DNA of 10,496 bases, taken from the NCBI GenBank assembly GCA_003153875.1, contig PMBY01000091.1, positions 1 to 10,496 of the forward strand, given 5' to 3'. Below, in pieces: positions 1 through 7,027 of this stretch (its first letter is position 1; the number at the start of each line of letters is the position of its first letter). The DNA comes from Myxococcales bacterium (GTDB lineage: Bacteria; Myxococcota; Polyangia; Fen-1088). The translations under genes and the position numbers were made by a program. The notes below the pieces were generated by a model that worked only from the letters and a program-made list of their open reading frames with translations, did no database searches and was not told the origin of the DNA.

Positions 1-23
1 CTCCAGCGCACTTTTTGCGTCTT

Positions 24-42
24 GCGCAGCGCGACTCTGCGC
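24..42 (-). terminator. Possible terminator hairpin after the orphan membrane protein
   Basis: The arms GCGCAG (24-29) and CTGCGC (37-42) enclose a 7-base loop about 40 bases downstream of the stop codon of the minus-strand gene. No U-tract follows in the minus-strand direction, so this is only a weak candidate for an intrinsic terminator. Confidence 0.25.
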
Positions 43-84
43 CTTTCTCACGGGAGGCCTCTCAGCGGCTTCCCCCCGGGGCGG

Positions 85-1467
85 CTACTCGTTCAGCTCG
101 CTGCCGGCGCTGCCATCAACCCTCTCGGCGTTGCAGAAGTTCTGCTTTTTGATCATGGGCGGCGGATTGGCGCGCTCGCGGCGGGCGCGGGCCAGGCGGC
201 CAACGAACGCCTTTTGGAAACGATCGCCGCGTTTCTCCAGCGCCGCCACCATCTGCTTCCAGGCGGCGACGTCCCTTGCGACCGTCGAGTCCGCGCTAAA
301 GGACGCAGGTGGCTCGGGAACGAGCGCGGCCATCGCCGCCAGGTCCTCCAAGAGGACCGCATCGAACTTCGGGTCGGCGCAGGCGGCGATCAGGGTCGGG
401 ACCAGCACGCTGTCCCGGAATTCCGCCAGATCGTCGGCGTCGACCTGACACCATAGCAGACGCGCGTGCAACTGAGCCAGGGCGGTGCCGGTCTCATTTC
501 GCGGCGCCGTGAGCAGGTGCTTGAAGACGTCGTTGTAGTCACCCTGGGCCTCGCCGTAGGAGCTCAGCATGGCTTGCATCAGCTTGGCCCGGCATTCGGA
601 ATCGCAGGTCCGGCTGAACATGTAGCCAGCCAGCCAGTGACGTCGCTCGGCGTGGAACTTCTTCAGCAGCTCTTCCTCGGCCGAGGTCACCAACTCTCCC
701 GTGCGTGCTGTGGCCAGCACCAACGCCGCCACCAGGCGTGCGCCGGTGGAAAACTTCTCGAAGCGCTCGACCTCGTTCCATTGGCGCCGTTCATAGAGAT
801 CCTGCAAATAGGTCTCGAACAACCACGCCATCTTGGTCGCGTGCGCTTGCACCTCATGTTCGTCGCGCAGCAGGCCCATCGGTCCCTTGCCAATCTCACC
901 GCTGGCGATGGAAGCGTCCAGCTCATCGGCCACCAGCTGCGCGATGGCGTCGGAACGGTCGGCCAGCTTGTCGTCCTTGCACACCTCCGCCCGCTTCTCC
1001 ACGCCGAAGCGCTGCATGCACGTCAGCGCAAAGGCTTGTGCGAGTTGGGTGTAGTTCTTGTTCGTGGTGCCGGCCAGCACGACGCCCATGTAGGTCGGAT
1101 TGTCGCGGCCCAATTCTAGGGCATAGGAAACCGCCAGCTCTGGATCGAGGATGTTGCCCCTGCTGAGCGAAAGCAACACGCCAAAGCGCTGGTCCACTGT
1201 CTGCGGCCCCTGTTGCGACAGCACCGAGAGGTTCTTGCCGAGAATCTCGGCGCGAGCGATGCGCCAGTCGTTGTCGGCCTTGGTGCGCGCGATGGCTTGC
1301 TCGCTCGCCTGTTGGCGCTCGGCGTTCTGCGCCTGGCGGAACTGCCAGATCGACGTGGCCACCAACCCGGCCACGCCGATGACGAAGCTGGAGAGAAACC
1401 CGGAGTAGTTCTGGATGAATCGTCCCAAGCGCGAAGAGTTGTCGTGCGCAGCAGGTGTCTCGGCCAT
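85..1467 (-). CDS. Membrane-anchored protein of unknown function
   Basis: I do not recognise this family. The frame is open up to 1554, but I prefer the ATG at 1465-1467 because the protein then begins with a short polar stretch followed by one hydrophobic segment at about residues 24-41, a likely N-terminal membrane anchor. The start is not firm: a GGAG lies about 12 bases upstream, which is far. With this start the protein has 460 residues. After the anchor comes a charged, Ala/Gln/Glu-rich, probably helical stretch (about 42-75), then a long, mainly helical soluble domain without recognisable catalytic motifs. The C-terminal 40 residues are basic and then polar. It lies downstream of the kelch lipoprotein on the same strand, separated by about 220 bases with GC-rich inverted repeats, so a shared transcript is uncertain. 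The frame is uninterrupted and protein-like, so I am confident it is coding. Confidence 0.75.
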   Translation of the reverse strand: MAETPAAHDNSSRLGRFIQNYSGFLSSFVIGVAGLVATSIWQFRQAQNAERQQASEQAIARTKADNDWRIARAEILGKNLSVLSQQGPQTVDQRFGVLLSLSRGNILDPELAVSYALELGRDNPTYMGVVLAGTTNKNYTQLAQAFALTCMQRFGVEKRAEVCKDDKLADRSDAIAQLVADELDASIASGEIGKGPMGLLRDEHEVQAHATKMAWLFETYLQDLYERRQWNEVERFEKFSTGARLVAALVLATARTGELVTSAEEELLKKFHAERRHWLAGYMFSRTCDSECRAKLMQAMLSSYGEAQGDYNDVFKHLLTAPRNETGTALAQLHARLLWCQVDADDLAEFRDSVLVPTLIAACADPKFDAVLLEDLAAMAALVPEPPASFSADSTVARDVAAWKQMVAALEKRGDRFQKAFVGRLARARRERANPPPMIKKQNFCNAERVDGSAGSELNE

Positions 1468-1619
1468 TGGCCGAGCATACTCCGGGTTGGCCTTTGCGGG
1501 GCCGTGCTCAGCCAACCGACGGCCAGAGCGAAATCCTTCACTGCTGGGTGTCACAGGATCAACGCGACCACGGCGGCTACTGCCCGAGCGTCACCGTCGG
1601 AAGCAGCAAGTACCAGAAG

Positions 1620-1677
1620 GCCGGCCCGGGAGACTGCAGGTGCGCCGCCATGGGCCGGGCCTGCCCTCAGGGCCGGC
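1620..1677 (-). terminator. GC-rich inverted repeats downstream of the kelch gene
   Basis: Perfect 8-base arms GCCGGCCC (1620-1627) and GGGCCGGC (1670-1677) lie 10-67 bases after the kelch stop codon. A competing 7-base pair, GGCCCGG (1623-1629) with CCGGGCC (1655-1661), sits inside. A stable structure is likely in the transcript and could end it or protect its 3' end. There is no U-tract, so intrinsic termination is not demonstrated. Confidence 0.35.
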
Positions 1678-1686
1678 AACGACGGA

Positions 1687-3240
1687 CTATTCGTATAGCT
1701 CCGCACTCGCGAGGGACGTGGGGGTGCCATCTGCGGCATTCCATCCGCCGGCGATGAGCACCTTACCGTTCGGCAACAAAGTCGCCGTGTGGCGGTACCT
1801 GGCCGCCGTCATGCCGCCGGTGGCCGTGAATGTCCCGGCGCTTGGATCGTATAGCTCCGCGTTCGCGACAAACGCGGTTCCCCCACACTTTCCGCCGGCG
1901 ATGAGCACCATCCCGCTGGGCAACAAGGTCGCCGTATGGTCATATCTTGCCACGGCCATGCTGCCGATTGCTGCGAATGTCCCGGCGCTTGGGTCGTATA
2001 GCTCCGCGCTTGCAAGGTACGAGCTGCCACTTAATCCGCCGGCGATGAGCACCATCCCGTTGGGCAACAAAATCCCTGTGTGGCCTGCTCTTGCCACGGC
2101 CATGCTGCCAGTCGCTGCGAATGTCCCAGCGCTTGGGTCGTATAGCTCCGCGCTTGCAAGGTGCGAGCTGCCAGTCCATCCGCCGGCGATGAGCACCATC
2201 CCGTTGGGCAACCACGTCGGCGTGTGACCCTCTCTTGCCACGGTCATGCTGCCTGCTGCTGCAAATGTCCCGGCGCTTAGGTCGTATAGCTCCACGCTCC
2301 CGAGGACGCCATCGGTGAAATTCTGTCCGCCGGCGATGAGCACCATCCCGTTGGGCAACCACGTCGCCGTATGCCAATACCTTGCCACGGCCATGGTTCC
2401 TGTTGCTGTGAATGTCCCAGCGCTTGGGTCGTACAGCTCCGCGCTCGTGAGCATCGTGTTGGTGCCACCTGCGGCCTTCTCTCCGCCGGCGATGAGCACC
2501 ATCCCGTTGGGCAACCACGTCGCCGTGTGACCATCTCTTGCCACGGTCATGCTGCCTGTTGCTGCAAATGTCCCGGCCGCTGGGTCGTATAGCTGCGCAC
2601 TCGCGAGGGACCCATAGCCGGAATAGAACCCGCCGGCAATGAGCACCTTCCCGTTGGGCAACAATGTCGCCGTGTGAGCATCTCTTGCCTCGGTCATGCT
2701 GCCCGTCGGCGCGAAAACTCCTTGCGGCACTGCCGTCGTCACCGCCACCTGCGCCGACACGGAGCCGTTCAACACAAGCGTGTAGACCGTGGTCTGACTG
2801 GGCGCAACCATCTGGGAGGTCTTGCCCAAGACCGAGCCAATGCCCTGATCGATGGATAGGGTCGTCGCGCCAGTCACCGTCCAATTGAGCGTGCTGCTTT
2901 GGCCAGCCGAAATCGCTGTGGGCGAGGCAGTGAAACTGATGATCGCAGGGGTCGTGCCTGTACCCGTGTTTCCGGTCGCACCAGCGGTATCGGTCGCACC
3001 CGTCGTGCCGCTTGTGCCCCCAGCGGAACTGGTCGTGCCTCCGACGGAGCCGGTCGTGCCTCCGGTTGTGGTTGTCGTACCTCCGGTGGTAACCGCCGTG
3101 CCTCCGGTGGAGCTGGTGGTGCCTCCGGTGGAGCTGGTCGCACCTCTGCTGCTACCGCCGCACCCAGCCGCAGCCGCGGTGACAACGAACATGGACAGCA
3201 CCACCAGTTTCACCACAGCAGAACACACACAATTCGACAT
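1687..3240 (-). CDS. Kelch-repeat lipoprotein with Ig-like domain
   Basis: The frame is open to 3381, but the start is the ATG at 3238-3240: it has a GGAG Shine-Dalgarno (3246-3249) 5 bases upstream and opens directly into a lipoprotein signal peptide with lipobox AAAGC (Cys27). The 517-residue protein has the signal peptide (1-26), a Gly/Thr/Ser linker (about 28-97), an Ig-like domain (about 98-175), and seven kelch-type repeats of 48-52 residues (about 177-517). Each repeat carries a variant of M-x-x-AR-x-x-HT, then LPNG-x-VLIAGG, then [11 protein letters not shown]. Seven repeats would suit a closed beta-propeller. It is probably tethered to a membrane and exposed in the periplasm or on the surface; propellers of this kind bind protein or glycan partners, but the ligand cannot be read here. 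It is transcribed divergently from the Ser/Thr kinase. The repeats are also very similar at the DNA level. Confidence 0.9.
   Translation of the reverse strand: MSNCVCSAVVKLVVLSMFVVTAAAAGCGGSSRGATSSTGGTTSSTGGTAVTTGGTTTTTGGTTGSVGGTTSSAGGTSGTTGATDTAGATGNTGTGTTPAIISFTASPTAISAGQSSTLNWTVTGATTLSIDQGIGSVLGKTSQMVAPSQTTVYTLVLNGSVSAQVAVTTAVPQGVFAPTGSMTEARDAHTATLLPNGKVLIAGGFYSGYGSLASAQLYDPAAGTFAATGSMTVARDGHTATWLPNGMVLIAGGEKAAGGTNTMLTSAELYDPSAGTFTATGTMAVARYWHTATWLPNGMVLIAGGQNFTDGVLGSVELYDLSAGTFAAAGSMTVAREGHTPTWLPNGMVLIAGGWTGSSHLASAELYDPSAGTFAATGSMAVARAGHTGILLPNGMVLIAGGLSGSSYLASAELYDPSAGTFAAIGSMAVARYDHTATLLPSGMVLIAGGKCGGTAFVANAELYDPSAGTFTATGGMTAARYRHTATLLPNGKVLIAGGWNAADGTPTSLASAELYE
1690..2705 (-). repeat. 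Seven in-phase DNA repeats encoding the kelch blades
   Basis: On the plus strand an anchor close to GATGAGCACC recurs at 1753, 1900, 2044, 2188, 2335, 2491 and 2638. The spacings are 147, 144, 144, 147, 156 and 147 bases, all multiples of three. Flanking words such as CCCGTTGGGCAACCA and GCTTGGGTCGTATAGCTCC also recur nearly unchanged. Sequence conservation at this level suggests recent internal duplication or gene conversion, and the array could change copy number by recombination. Confidence 0.9.
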
Positions 3241-3264
3241 AGGATCTCCAGTTGCACGTGACAG

Positions 3265-3288
3265 GGGTTCTTGAGCCTTCAGGAACCC
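3265..3288. promoter_or_regulatory. Inverted repeat in the kelch 5' leader
   Basis: Arms GGGTTCTTGA (3265-3274) and TCAGGAACCC (3279-3288) form a 10-base stem around a 4-base loop, with one imperfect position (3271 against 3282). It ends about 25 bases before the kelch start codon, just upstream of its Shine-Dalgarno. It could be an operator or a 5'-leader hairpin that tunes translation; the sequence does not decide between these. Confidence 0.35.
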
Positions 3289-3570
3289 TCCCGATCTGTA
3301 CCTGCGCGACGGGCATCCGCGCAGCACGCCAGGACGACTCTTTCCGCTGTTTACGGCTGCTGACGACGCTCTATCGACCACACGGGACAGTCTACTTCAT
3401 CACACCTTCGTGGTGGCAATCGTCAGTTCGGCCCCCTCCATTCCCAAGTTGAGGCCGAGGAGGGCTCGTTTGCAGGGCTCACCGTCAGTCGGCCCAGTTC
3501 GGTCTCTCCCTGGCGCCCGCAAGTACGTTCCGGCCATCCGGCAGCGCTCTTGGTTTTCCAAATCGCCAGG

Positions 3571-3680
3571 GCGATGGCGGTGATCTTCCTACGCTTTCCT
3601 GAAGTGACAGTGGTACCATCGCCCCGCAATGGCTGCCAGCCTGGCACCTGGGACTCTGCTTGGGGACACCTATCGGGTCG
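3571..3680 (+). repeat. Duplicated promoter and kinase 5' end, left copy
   Basis: This 110-base segment aligns without gaps to 9151-9260, with 12 mismatches by my count. It covers the extended -10 element, the leaderless start codon and the first 17 codons of the kinase. Similarity falls off abruptly at about 3681, where the right copy switches to the start of the TPR gene. Confidence 0.9.
3611..3619 (+). promoter_or_regulatory. Extended -10 promoter of the kinase operon, leaderless mRNA likely
   Basis: TGGTACCAT fits an extended -10 element (TGn followed by TAnnnT). It ends 9 bases before the kinase ATG, so transcription would begin at or within about 3 bases of the start codon. No Shine-Dalgarno is visible upstream of that ATG, which fits a leaderless transcript. 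The element is kept as TGATACCAT in the diverged copy at 9191-9199. No good -35 hexamer is present. Confidence 0.5.
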
Positions 3681-5236
3681 TCCGTTTGGTCGGCGCAGGC
3701 GGCATGGGCGAGGTGTACGAAGCCACGCACACCAGGCTGGCTGGCCGGTACGCGGTGAAGGTTCTGCTGGCTGAGATTTCGGACCGCCCGGACGTCTTTC
3801 TGCGCTTTCGGCGCGAGGCAGAGGTGACCTCGGCGCTTCGGCACCCGAACATCGTGCAGGTTGTCGACTTTAACCAGACTCTCTACGGGTACCCCTACCT
3901 GGTGATGGAGTACCTGGATGGAGTCGAACTGGCGGCGGAGATCCACCATGTGGGCGCGATGCACATCGGCAGAGTCCTCGATATTGTTGGCCAGACCGCC
4001 TCGGCGCTCACGGCTGCCCACAGTCACAAGATCGTGCATCGTGACCTCAAACCGCAGAACATGTTCCTGGTGCGCCTGCCGGGTGAGAACCGCGAGGTCG
4101 TGAAGGTGGTGGATTTCGGCATCTCAAAGGTGCGCGAGGCAACCACCAAGCTGACCCAGGAGGCCGCCATCATGGGCACGCCCCAGTACATGGCTCCTGA
4201 GCAGGCCATGGGAAGGCTGGCTGAAATCGACGAGCGCACCGACGAATTCGCCTTGGCTGCAATCACCTACGAGCTGCTCACCGGCCGCATACCATTCCAA
4301 GGTGACGCCGTGCCTGCGGTCTTGTACCAAGTGGTTCACGAGCAGCCCGAACCCATGCGAACCATAGTGCCGACGATAAATCCAGCGGTCGAGGCCGTGG
4401 TGTTCAAGGCGCTGGCAAAGGCCCAGAACGACCGCTATCCATCCGTGCTGGCTTTTCACCGCGAACTGGTGCGAGCCGCCGCCTCCGACCACAGCCTGTG
4501 CGCGGCCGAGTTGTCCGAAACCATGCCTTCGGCGGCCCGCCCAGCGTCAGAACCTGCCGCTGAGATTTCAACCACCCTGGGCCTTGCAACCGCGGCAATT
4601 GAAGGTAAGAGTGGCCGCCCTGGCGCAGGCAAGCGACGGCGGATCGGGGCAGGAATCGCTGCTGGCGTGGCGCTGCTGGTCCTGGGCGCGGCGGGTTTGG
4701 GGATGCGTCGATGGCAAGGCCCAGCGGCGGCCCAGCCCCCTACTTCGCCGTCCGCTGCCGTTGCCGCGAAGCAGGCCATACCTTCGGCCGCTCCCAAGCC
4801 CACTTTGGCAGAACCAACCGCCGCAATCGTGGAGGTCGAGGACGCCCCGCCGGGGCTTCAGGCGACGGTAGACGGGGTGCTCAAAGAGCTTCCCCTGGTA
4901 CTGCCCCACGGAGCGGAGGTTCACAGCCTGCTTTTTGAAGCCCCAGGCTACGAACCACGTGAAATTCGCATCGACGGCATGCGCGAGCATCGATCGCTTG
5001 TCCTGACCATGAAGAAGCTTGCCACAACAGGGCCCGAGGTCACTGCGCAGAAGAAGCTGGCTGCCCCGCGCGCTGCGAACGCGCTGGCGCGCCCATTGGG
5101 ACGCCGGATGCGGACTGACCTGCCCTCTGCGACTCCATCCACCCCGTCCAAGCCGACACTGCCGCGCCCTTCGGCGGCGTCGGTGGAGACGGCAAAACCA
5201 ACCGTTCAAAAGAAGGGCCTGATTCTGGATTTCTAA
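3629..5236 (+). CDS. Transmembrane Ser/Thr protein kinase (Hanks type) with PEGA-like domain
   Basis: A 535-residue kinase that would phosphorylate Ser/Thr on proteins. The catalytic domain spans about residues 15-285: Gly loop GAGGMGEVY (22-30), ATP-binding Lys44 in AVKVL, the likely helix-C Glu63, HRDLKPQN (137-144) with catalytic Asp139, DFG (162-164), and GTPQYMAPEQ (183-192). The Arg before Asp139 makes it an RD kinase, so activation-loop phosphorylation is plausible. A Pro/Ala-rich juxtamembrane stretch leads to a basic cluster and one transmembrane helix (about 339-360). A PEGA-like domain follows (about 400-462), probably outside the inner membrane, then a Pro/Lys-rich tail. This layout suits a sensor that transmits an envelope signal inward. 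The start is the ATG just after an extended -10 element, with no Shine-Dalgarno. The next gene begins one base after the stop. In the copy at 9.2 kb only the first 17 codons remain. Confidence 0.95.
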   Translation: MAASLAPGTLLGDTYRVVRLVGAGGMGEVYEATHTRLAGRYAVKVLLAEISDRPDVFLRFRREAEVTSALRHPNIVQVVDFNQTLYGYPYLVMEYLDGVELAAEIHHVGAMHIGRVLDIVGQTASALTAAHSHKIVHRDLKPQNMFLVRLPGENREVVKVVDFGISKVREATTKLTQEAAIMGTPQYMAPEQAMGRLAEIDERTDEFALAAITYELLTGRIPFQGDAVPAVLYQVVHEQPEPMRTIVPTINPAVEAVVFKALAKAQNDRYPSVLAFHRELVRAAASDHSLCAAELSETMPSAARPASEPAAEISTTLGLATAAIEGKSGRPGAGKRRRIGAGIAAGVALLVLGAAGLGMRRWQGPAAAQPPTSPSAAVAAKQAIPSAAPKPTLAEPTAAIVEVEDAPPGLQATVDGVLKELPLVLPHGAEVHSLLFEAPGYEPREIRIDGMREHRSLVLTMKKLATTGPEVTAQKKLAAPRAANALARPLGRRMRTDLPSATPSTPSKPTLPRPSAASVETAKPTVQKKGLILDF

Positions 5237-5237
5237 C

Positions 5238-5291
5238 ATGCGCAAAACACTTCGCTCCATGGTTCTTACCTCCGTTCTGATCGTGTCAGGC
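5238..5291 (+). repeat. Signal-peptide segment shared with the TPR gene, left copy
   Basis: The 54 bases from the ATG align without gaps to the 54 bases at 9260-9313 that begin with a GTG. The last 20 (5272-5291) match at 18 positions. The encoded peptides share R2, S7, V9, T11 and VLIVSG (13-18). After this point the two loci diverge completely. Confidence 0.75.
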
Positions 5292-6194
5292 TGCAGCACG
5301 TCGACGTCGGAAGTGGAAATCCAGACGAGCGACGGACCGGTGGTGGGCGTTGATGCAGGCGTGAATGCGGGCGTGGATGCGTGGCTAGACAATCCAGCAG
5401 CAGATGTGGCTGGGGATACCAGCGACCTCGCGGCTCCCAGCAGGCCGGAAACTTCCGGGGACTTGGGCGTTGCTCAGGACACGATGGATGCGGCCATGTC
5501 GGGGCGAGACGCGCCTCAGTCGGCAGCAGATGGGCTCGCGGATACTCTGGATGCGCCCGGCGGGGGCGGAGGCAACGATGCCAGAGGGGACAGCGGTGTT
5601 GGTCGTGACAGTGCTGGCAGTGCCGATTGCAATGCCGAGAACCCCCCGATGAATGATCCGATGAACTGTGGTGCCTGCGGACTCAAGTGCGCTACCGGAG
5701 AACGCTGTGGCGCAGGACATTGCTGCCCGATCGGATCCGCCTGGTGCGCGACTGATGGCGGGTTTGCGTGCGTTGACGTGACCTACGATTCTGAGAACTG
5801 CGGGTCCTGCGGCAGCGCCTGCAAGACTGCGGGCAAGGAGTGCTGCGGGGGACTCTGTGTGGCAACCACGAGCTACAGCAGTGACCCGAAGAACTGCGGA
5901 GTCTGTCGCAACGTCTGTGACGACCCCGGGGACTTTAGCGACGCCTGCCTATTCTTGGGCAATTGCAAGAAAGCCTCATGCGGCAAGAGCGCGACCGGCG
6001 CGATCACCTGCAATCCACAGGAAACTAGTGCCTGCGCCGTCTGTCCGGTTGGCTGCTGTAAAGGCACCGTGTGCATGCCGGGCACCTCGACCTCGGCGTG
6101 TGGCTATGACGGAGCGCCGTGCCAAACCTGCGGTCAGGGAGAGCTCTGTATGGGTGGTTCATGCGAGTGCATGGACTTTTTGTGCGGCCTCTGA
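5238..6194 (+). CDS. Cys-rich lipoprotein with Stig1-like NCGxC modules
   Basis: A 318-residue exported lipoprotein. The signal peptide ends in lipobox VSGC (Cys19). An Asp/Ala/Gly-rich, acidic, probably disordered region follows (about 20-130), then a domain with 34 cysteines between residues 131 and 316. Three modules carry NCGxCxxxC (143-151, 187-195, 219-227), a pattern like the Stig1-type repeats seen in myxobacterial secreted proteins; I expect a disulfide-stapled fold at the cell surface. No enzymatic motif is visible. It starts one base after the kinase stop and lacks a clear Shine-Dalgarno, so translation is probably coupled to the kinase. Its N-terminus looks like a fusion: residues 1-18 align with the signal peptide of the TPR protein at 9260, and residues 18-41 align with an internal part (117-140) of the lipoprotein at 10066. 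Lipobox Cys19 corresponds to internal Cys118 of that protein. Confidence 0.9.
   Translation: MRKTLRSMVLTSVLIVSGCSTSTSEVEIQTSDGPVVGVDAGVNAGVDAWLDNPAADVAGDTSDLAAPSRPETSGDLGVAQDTMDAAMSGRDAPQSAADGLADTLDAPGGGGGNDARGDSGVGRDSAGSADCNAENPPMNDPMNCGACGLKCATGERCGAGHCCPIGSAWCATDGGFACVDVTYDSENCGSCGSACKTAGKECCGGLCVATTSYSSDPKNCGVCRNVCDDPGDFSDACLFLGNCKKASCGKSATGAITCNPQETSACAVCPVGCCKGTVCMPGTSTSACGYDGAPCQTCGQGELCMGGSCECMDFLCGL
5289..5359 (+). repeat. Lipobox/Asp-linker segment shared with the downstream lipoprotein, left copy
   Basis: This 71-base segment aligns without gaps to 10414-10484 with 10 mismatches by my count, and both encode GCSTST followed by related residues up to VVGVDAG. It begins where the shared signal-peptide segment ends, which marks a fusion junction at about 5289-5291. 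Confidence 0.85.
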
Positions 6195-6364
6195 GCGAGA
6201 TCGCGCTTCTTGAGGGCGTAGCGAGCACGACAAGTGAGGGAATCCGCGATTCCTGTTCCCTTGCGGTGTAGGCTACAGGACGCCCTTCTTCAGCGTGCAG
6301 CCAGCGCCACCGTCATCTCACTGCCTGCAGATAGGCTTCCGACGAGGTAGAAGTAGTCTTTGGC
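6195..6364. other. Convergent intergenic region with a possible bidirectional terminator
   Basis: It lies between two genes that point toward each other. A hairpin with arms GGAATC (6239-6244) and GATTCC (6248-6253) and a 3-base loop lies about 45 bases after the Cys-rich lipoprotein, followed by a pyrimidine-rich stretch. An outer pair GGGCGT/ACGCCC flanks it. No strong U-tract is present in either direction, so a terminator role is tentative. No gene is seen. Confidence 0.35.
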
Positions 6365-7027
6365 CTAAAACTCGCTCGCACAACCGAAATCAAATACACA
6401 TCCGCATCCCATGTCATCTTGGCAACTGCAGGCTTGCGAATTGCAACTGCACCCGGGCGCCGCGGGAGACAGAAAGGTCACCGCAAAGTCATCCCCGGCG
6501 ACTGTGTCGCCATTGCCGTCGAGCCTCATTCCATTGCTACCTCTTGCAGTACCGGACATGCGTACGGTATAAGATGTACCAAAAGCAAAGAGAGGGGATT
6601 CCGTTGTACTGGTCGGGTCCTTGAGGACTAGAATGTCTTTCCCCTCATCGGTCTGCCACTCGGATTGGTACGCTACCGCGGGCATGATCGACAAGGCGCC
6701 TTCCACGGACGTTCTGTCCATCGAAGCAGAGAAATCGAAAGTGATCAATATTCTCACTCCGGTGGCCGAACTCGCACCAATGGCATAAACGGAATCTCTG
6801 TTGACAATTACAGGAGGCGTCTGGTCACCATGCGTTTCGCCGCAGGAGCTAATGGCGGGAATTGCTGCGAGTGCCACCGGCGCACTCAGCACCATCTTCA
6901 AGAATCTACGCCGTTGAACTATTTCGTCAGAACTGATGAGGACATTTCTGGCGCTGGAACCCGTTTGCGACAAATCCGCAACACCGCTTATCAGGGGAAC
7001 TCCCTGCCCGCTCCTTCTTTTTCGCAT
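6365..7027 (-). CDS. Tat-exported lipoprotein with Big_5-like domain and seven-Cys tail; candidate radical SAM substrate
   Basis: A 220-residue protein. The start at 7025-7027 is well supported: AAGGAG (complement of 7033-7038) sits 5 bases upstream. An unusual 38-residue polar extension precedes a twin-arginine signal, RRRFLK (39-44), with a hydrophobic stretch and a possible lipobox ISSC (Cys62). A bacterial Ig-like domain of Big_5 type follows (about 70-186), with TFDFSASMD, then FGTSYTVRMSGTA. The C-terminus is a tail with seven cysteines at 193, 195, 200, 202, 208, 210 and 216, spaced CxC-4-CxC-5-CxC-5-C. The start lies inside the radical SAM gene, whose stop is at 6991, so the two are almost certainly co-transcribed. 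Tat export would allow modification or metal loading in the cytoplasm before secretion. That the tail is the enzyme's target is inference; a metal-binding tail is the main alternative. Confidence 0.88.
   Translation of the reverse strand: MRKRRSGQGVPLISGVADLSQTGSSARNVLISSDEIVQRRRFLKMVLSAPVALAAIPAISSCGETHGDQTPPVIVNRDSVYAIGASSATGVRILITFDFSASMDRTSVEGALSIMPAVAYQSEWQTDEGKDILVLKDPTSTTESPLFAFGTSYTVRMSGTARGSNGMRLDGNGDTVAGDDFAVTFLSPAAPGCSCNSQACSCQDDMGCGCVFDFGCASEF

Larger units (their letters stand above)
3241..3628. promoter_or_regulatory. Divergent intergenic region between kelch lipoprotein and kinase
   Basis: I see no convincing gene in these 388 bases. The kinase side holds the duplicated promoter segment from 3571 onward. 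The kelch side holds the Shine-Dalgarno (3246-3249) and a hairpin (3265-3288). A weak minus-strand promoter candidate pairs TTGCCA (complement of 3414-3419) with TAGACT (complement of 3389-3394), but its 19-base spacing is longer than usual. Short open frames here are not supported by start signals. Confidence 0.5.

Noticed and set aside
1415..2530. Long plus-strand open frames with repeated peptides opposite the kelch gene (1415-2227, 2246-2530)
   Set aside because: They are the antisense of the seven kelch repeats; the repetition is inherited from the DNA repeats, and the minus strand has a signal peptide, Shine-Dalgarno and known repeat motif.
1690..2705. CRISPR-like periodic repeats
   Set aside because: The period of about 147 bases is a multiple of three and encodes kelch blades; there are no short repeats with unique spacers.
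3252..3628. Small frames in the divergent intergenic region, including one starting at 3550
   Set aside because: No Shine-Dalgarno and no protein-like composition; the region is better explained as promoters and leader.
3629..5236. Kinase as a pseudokinase because ALA replaces the common ALG after the conserved Asp of subdomain IX
   Set aside because: The catalytic Lys, HRD Asp and DFG Asp are all present, and to my knowledge this variation occurs in active myxobacterial kinases.
4568..5392. Minus-strand open frame opposite the end of the kinase and the start of the Cys-rich lipoprotein
   Set aside because: It spans two well-supported plus-strand genes, has low-complexity Arg/Gly-rich composition and no family motif; typical GC-rich shadow.
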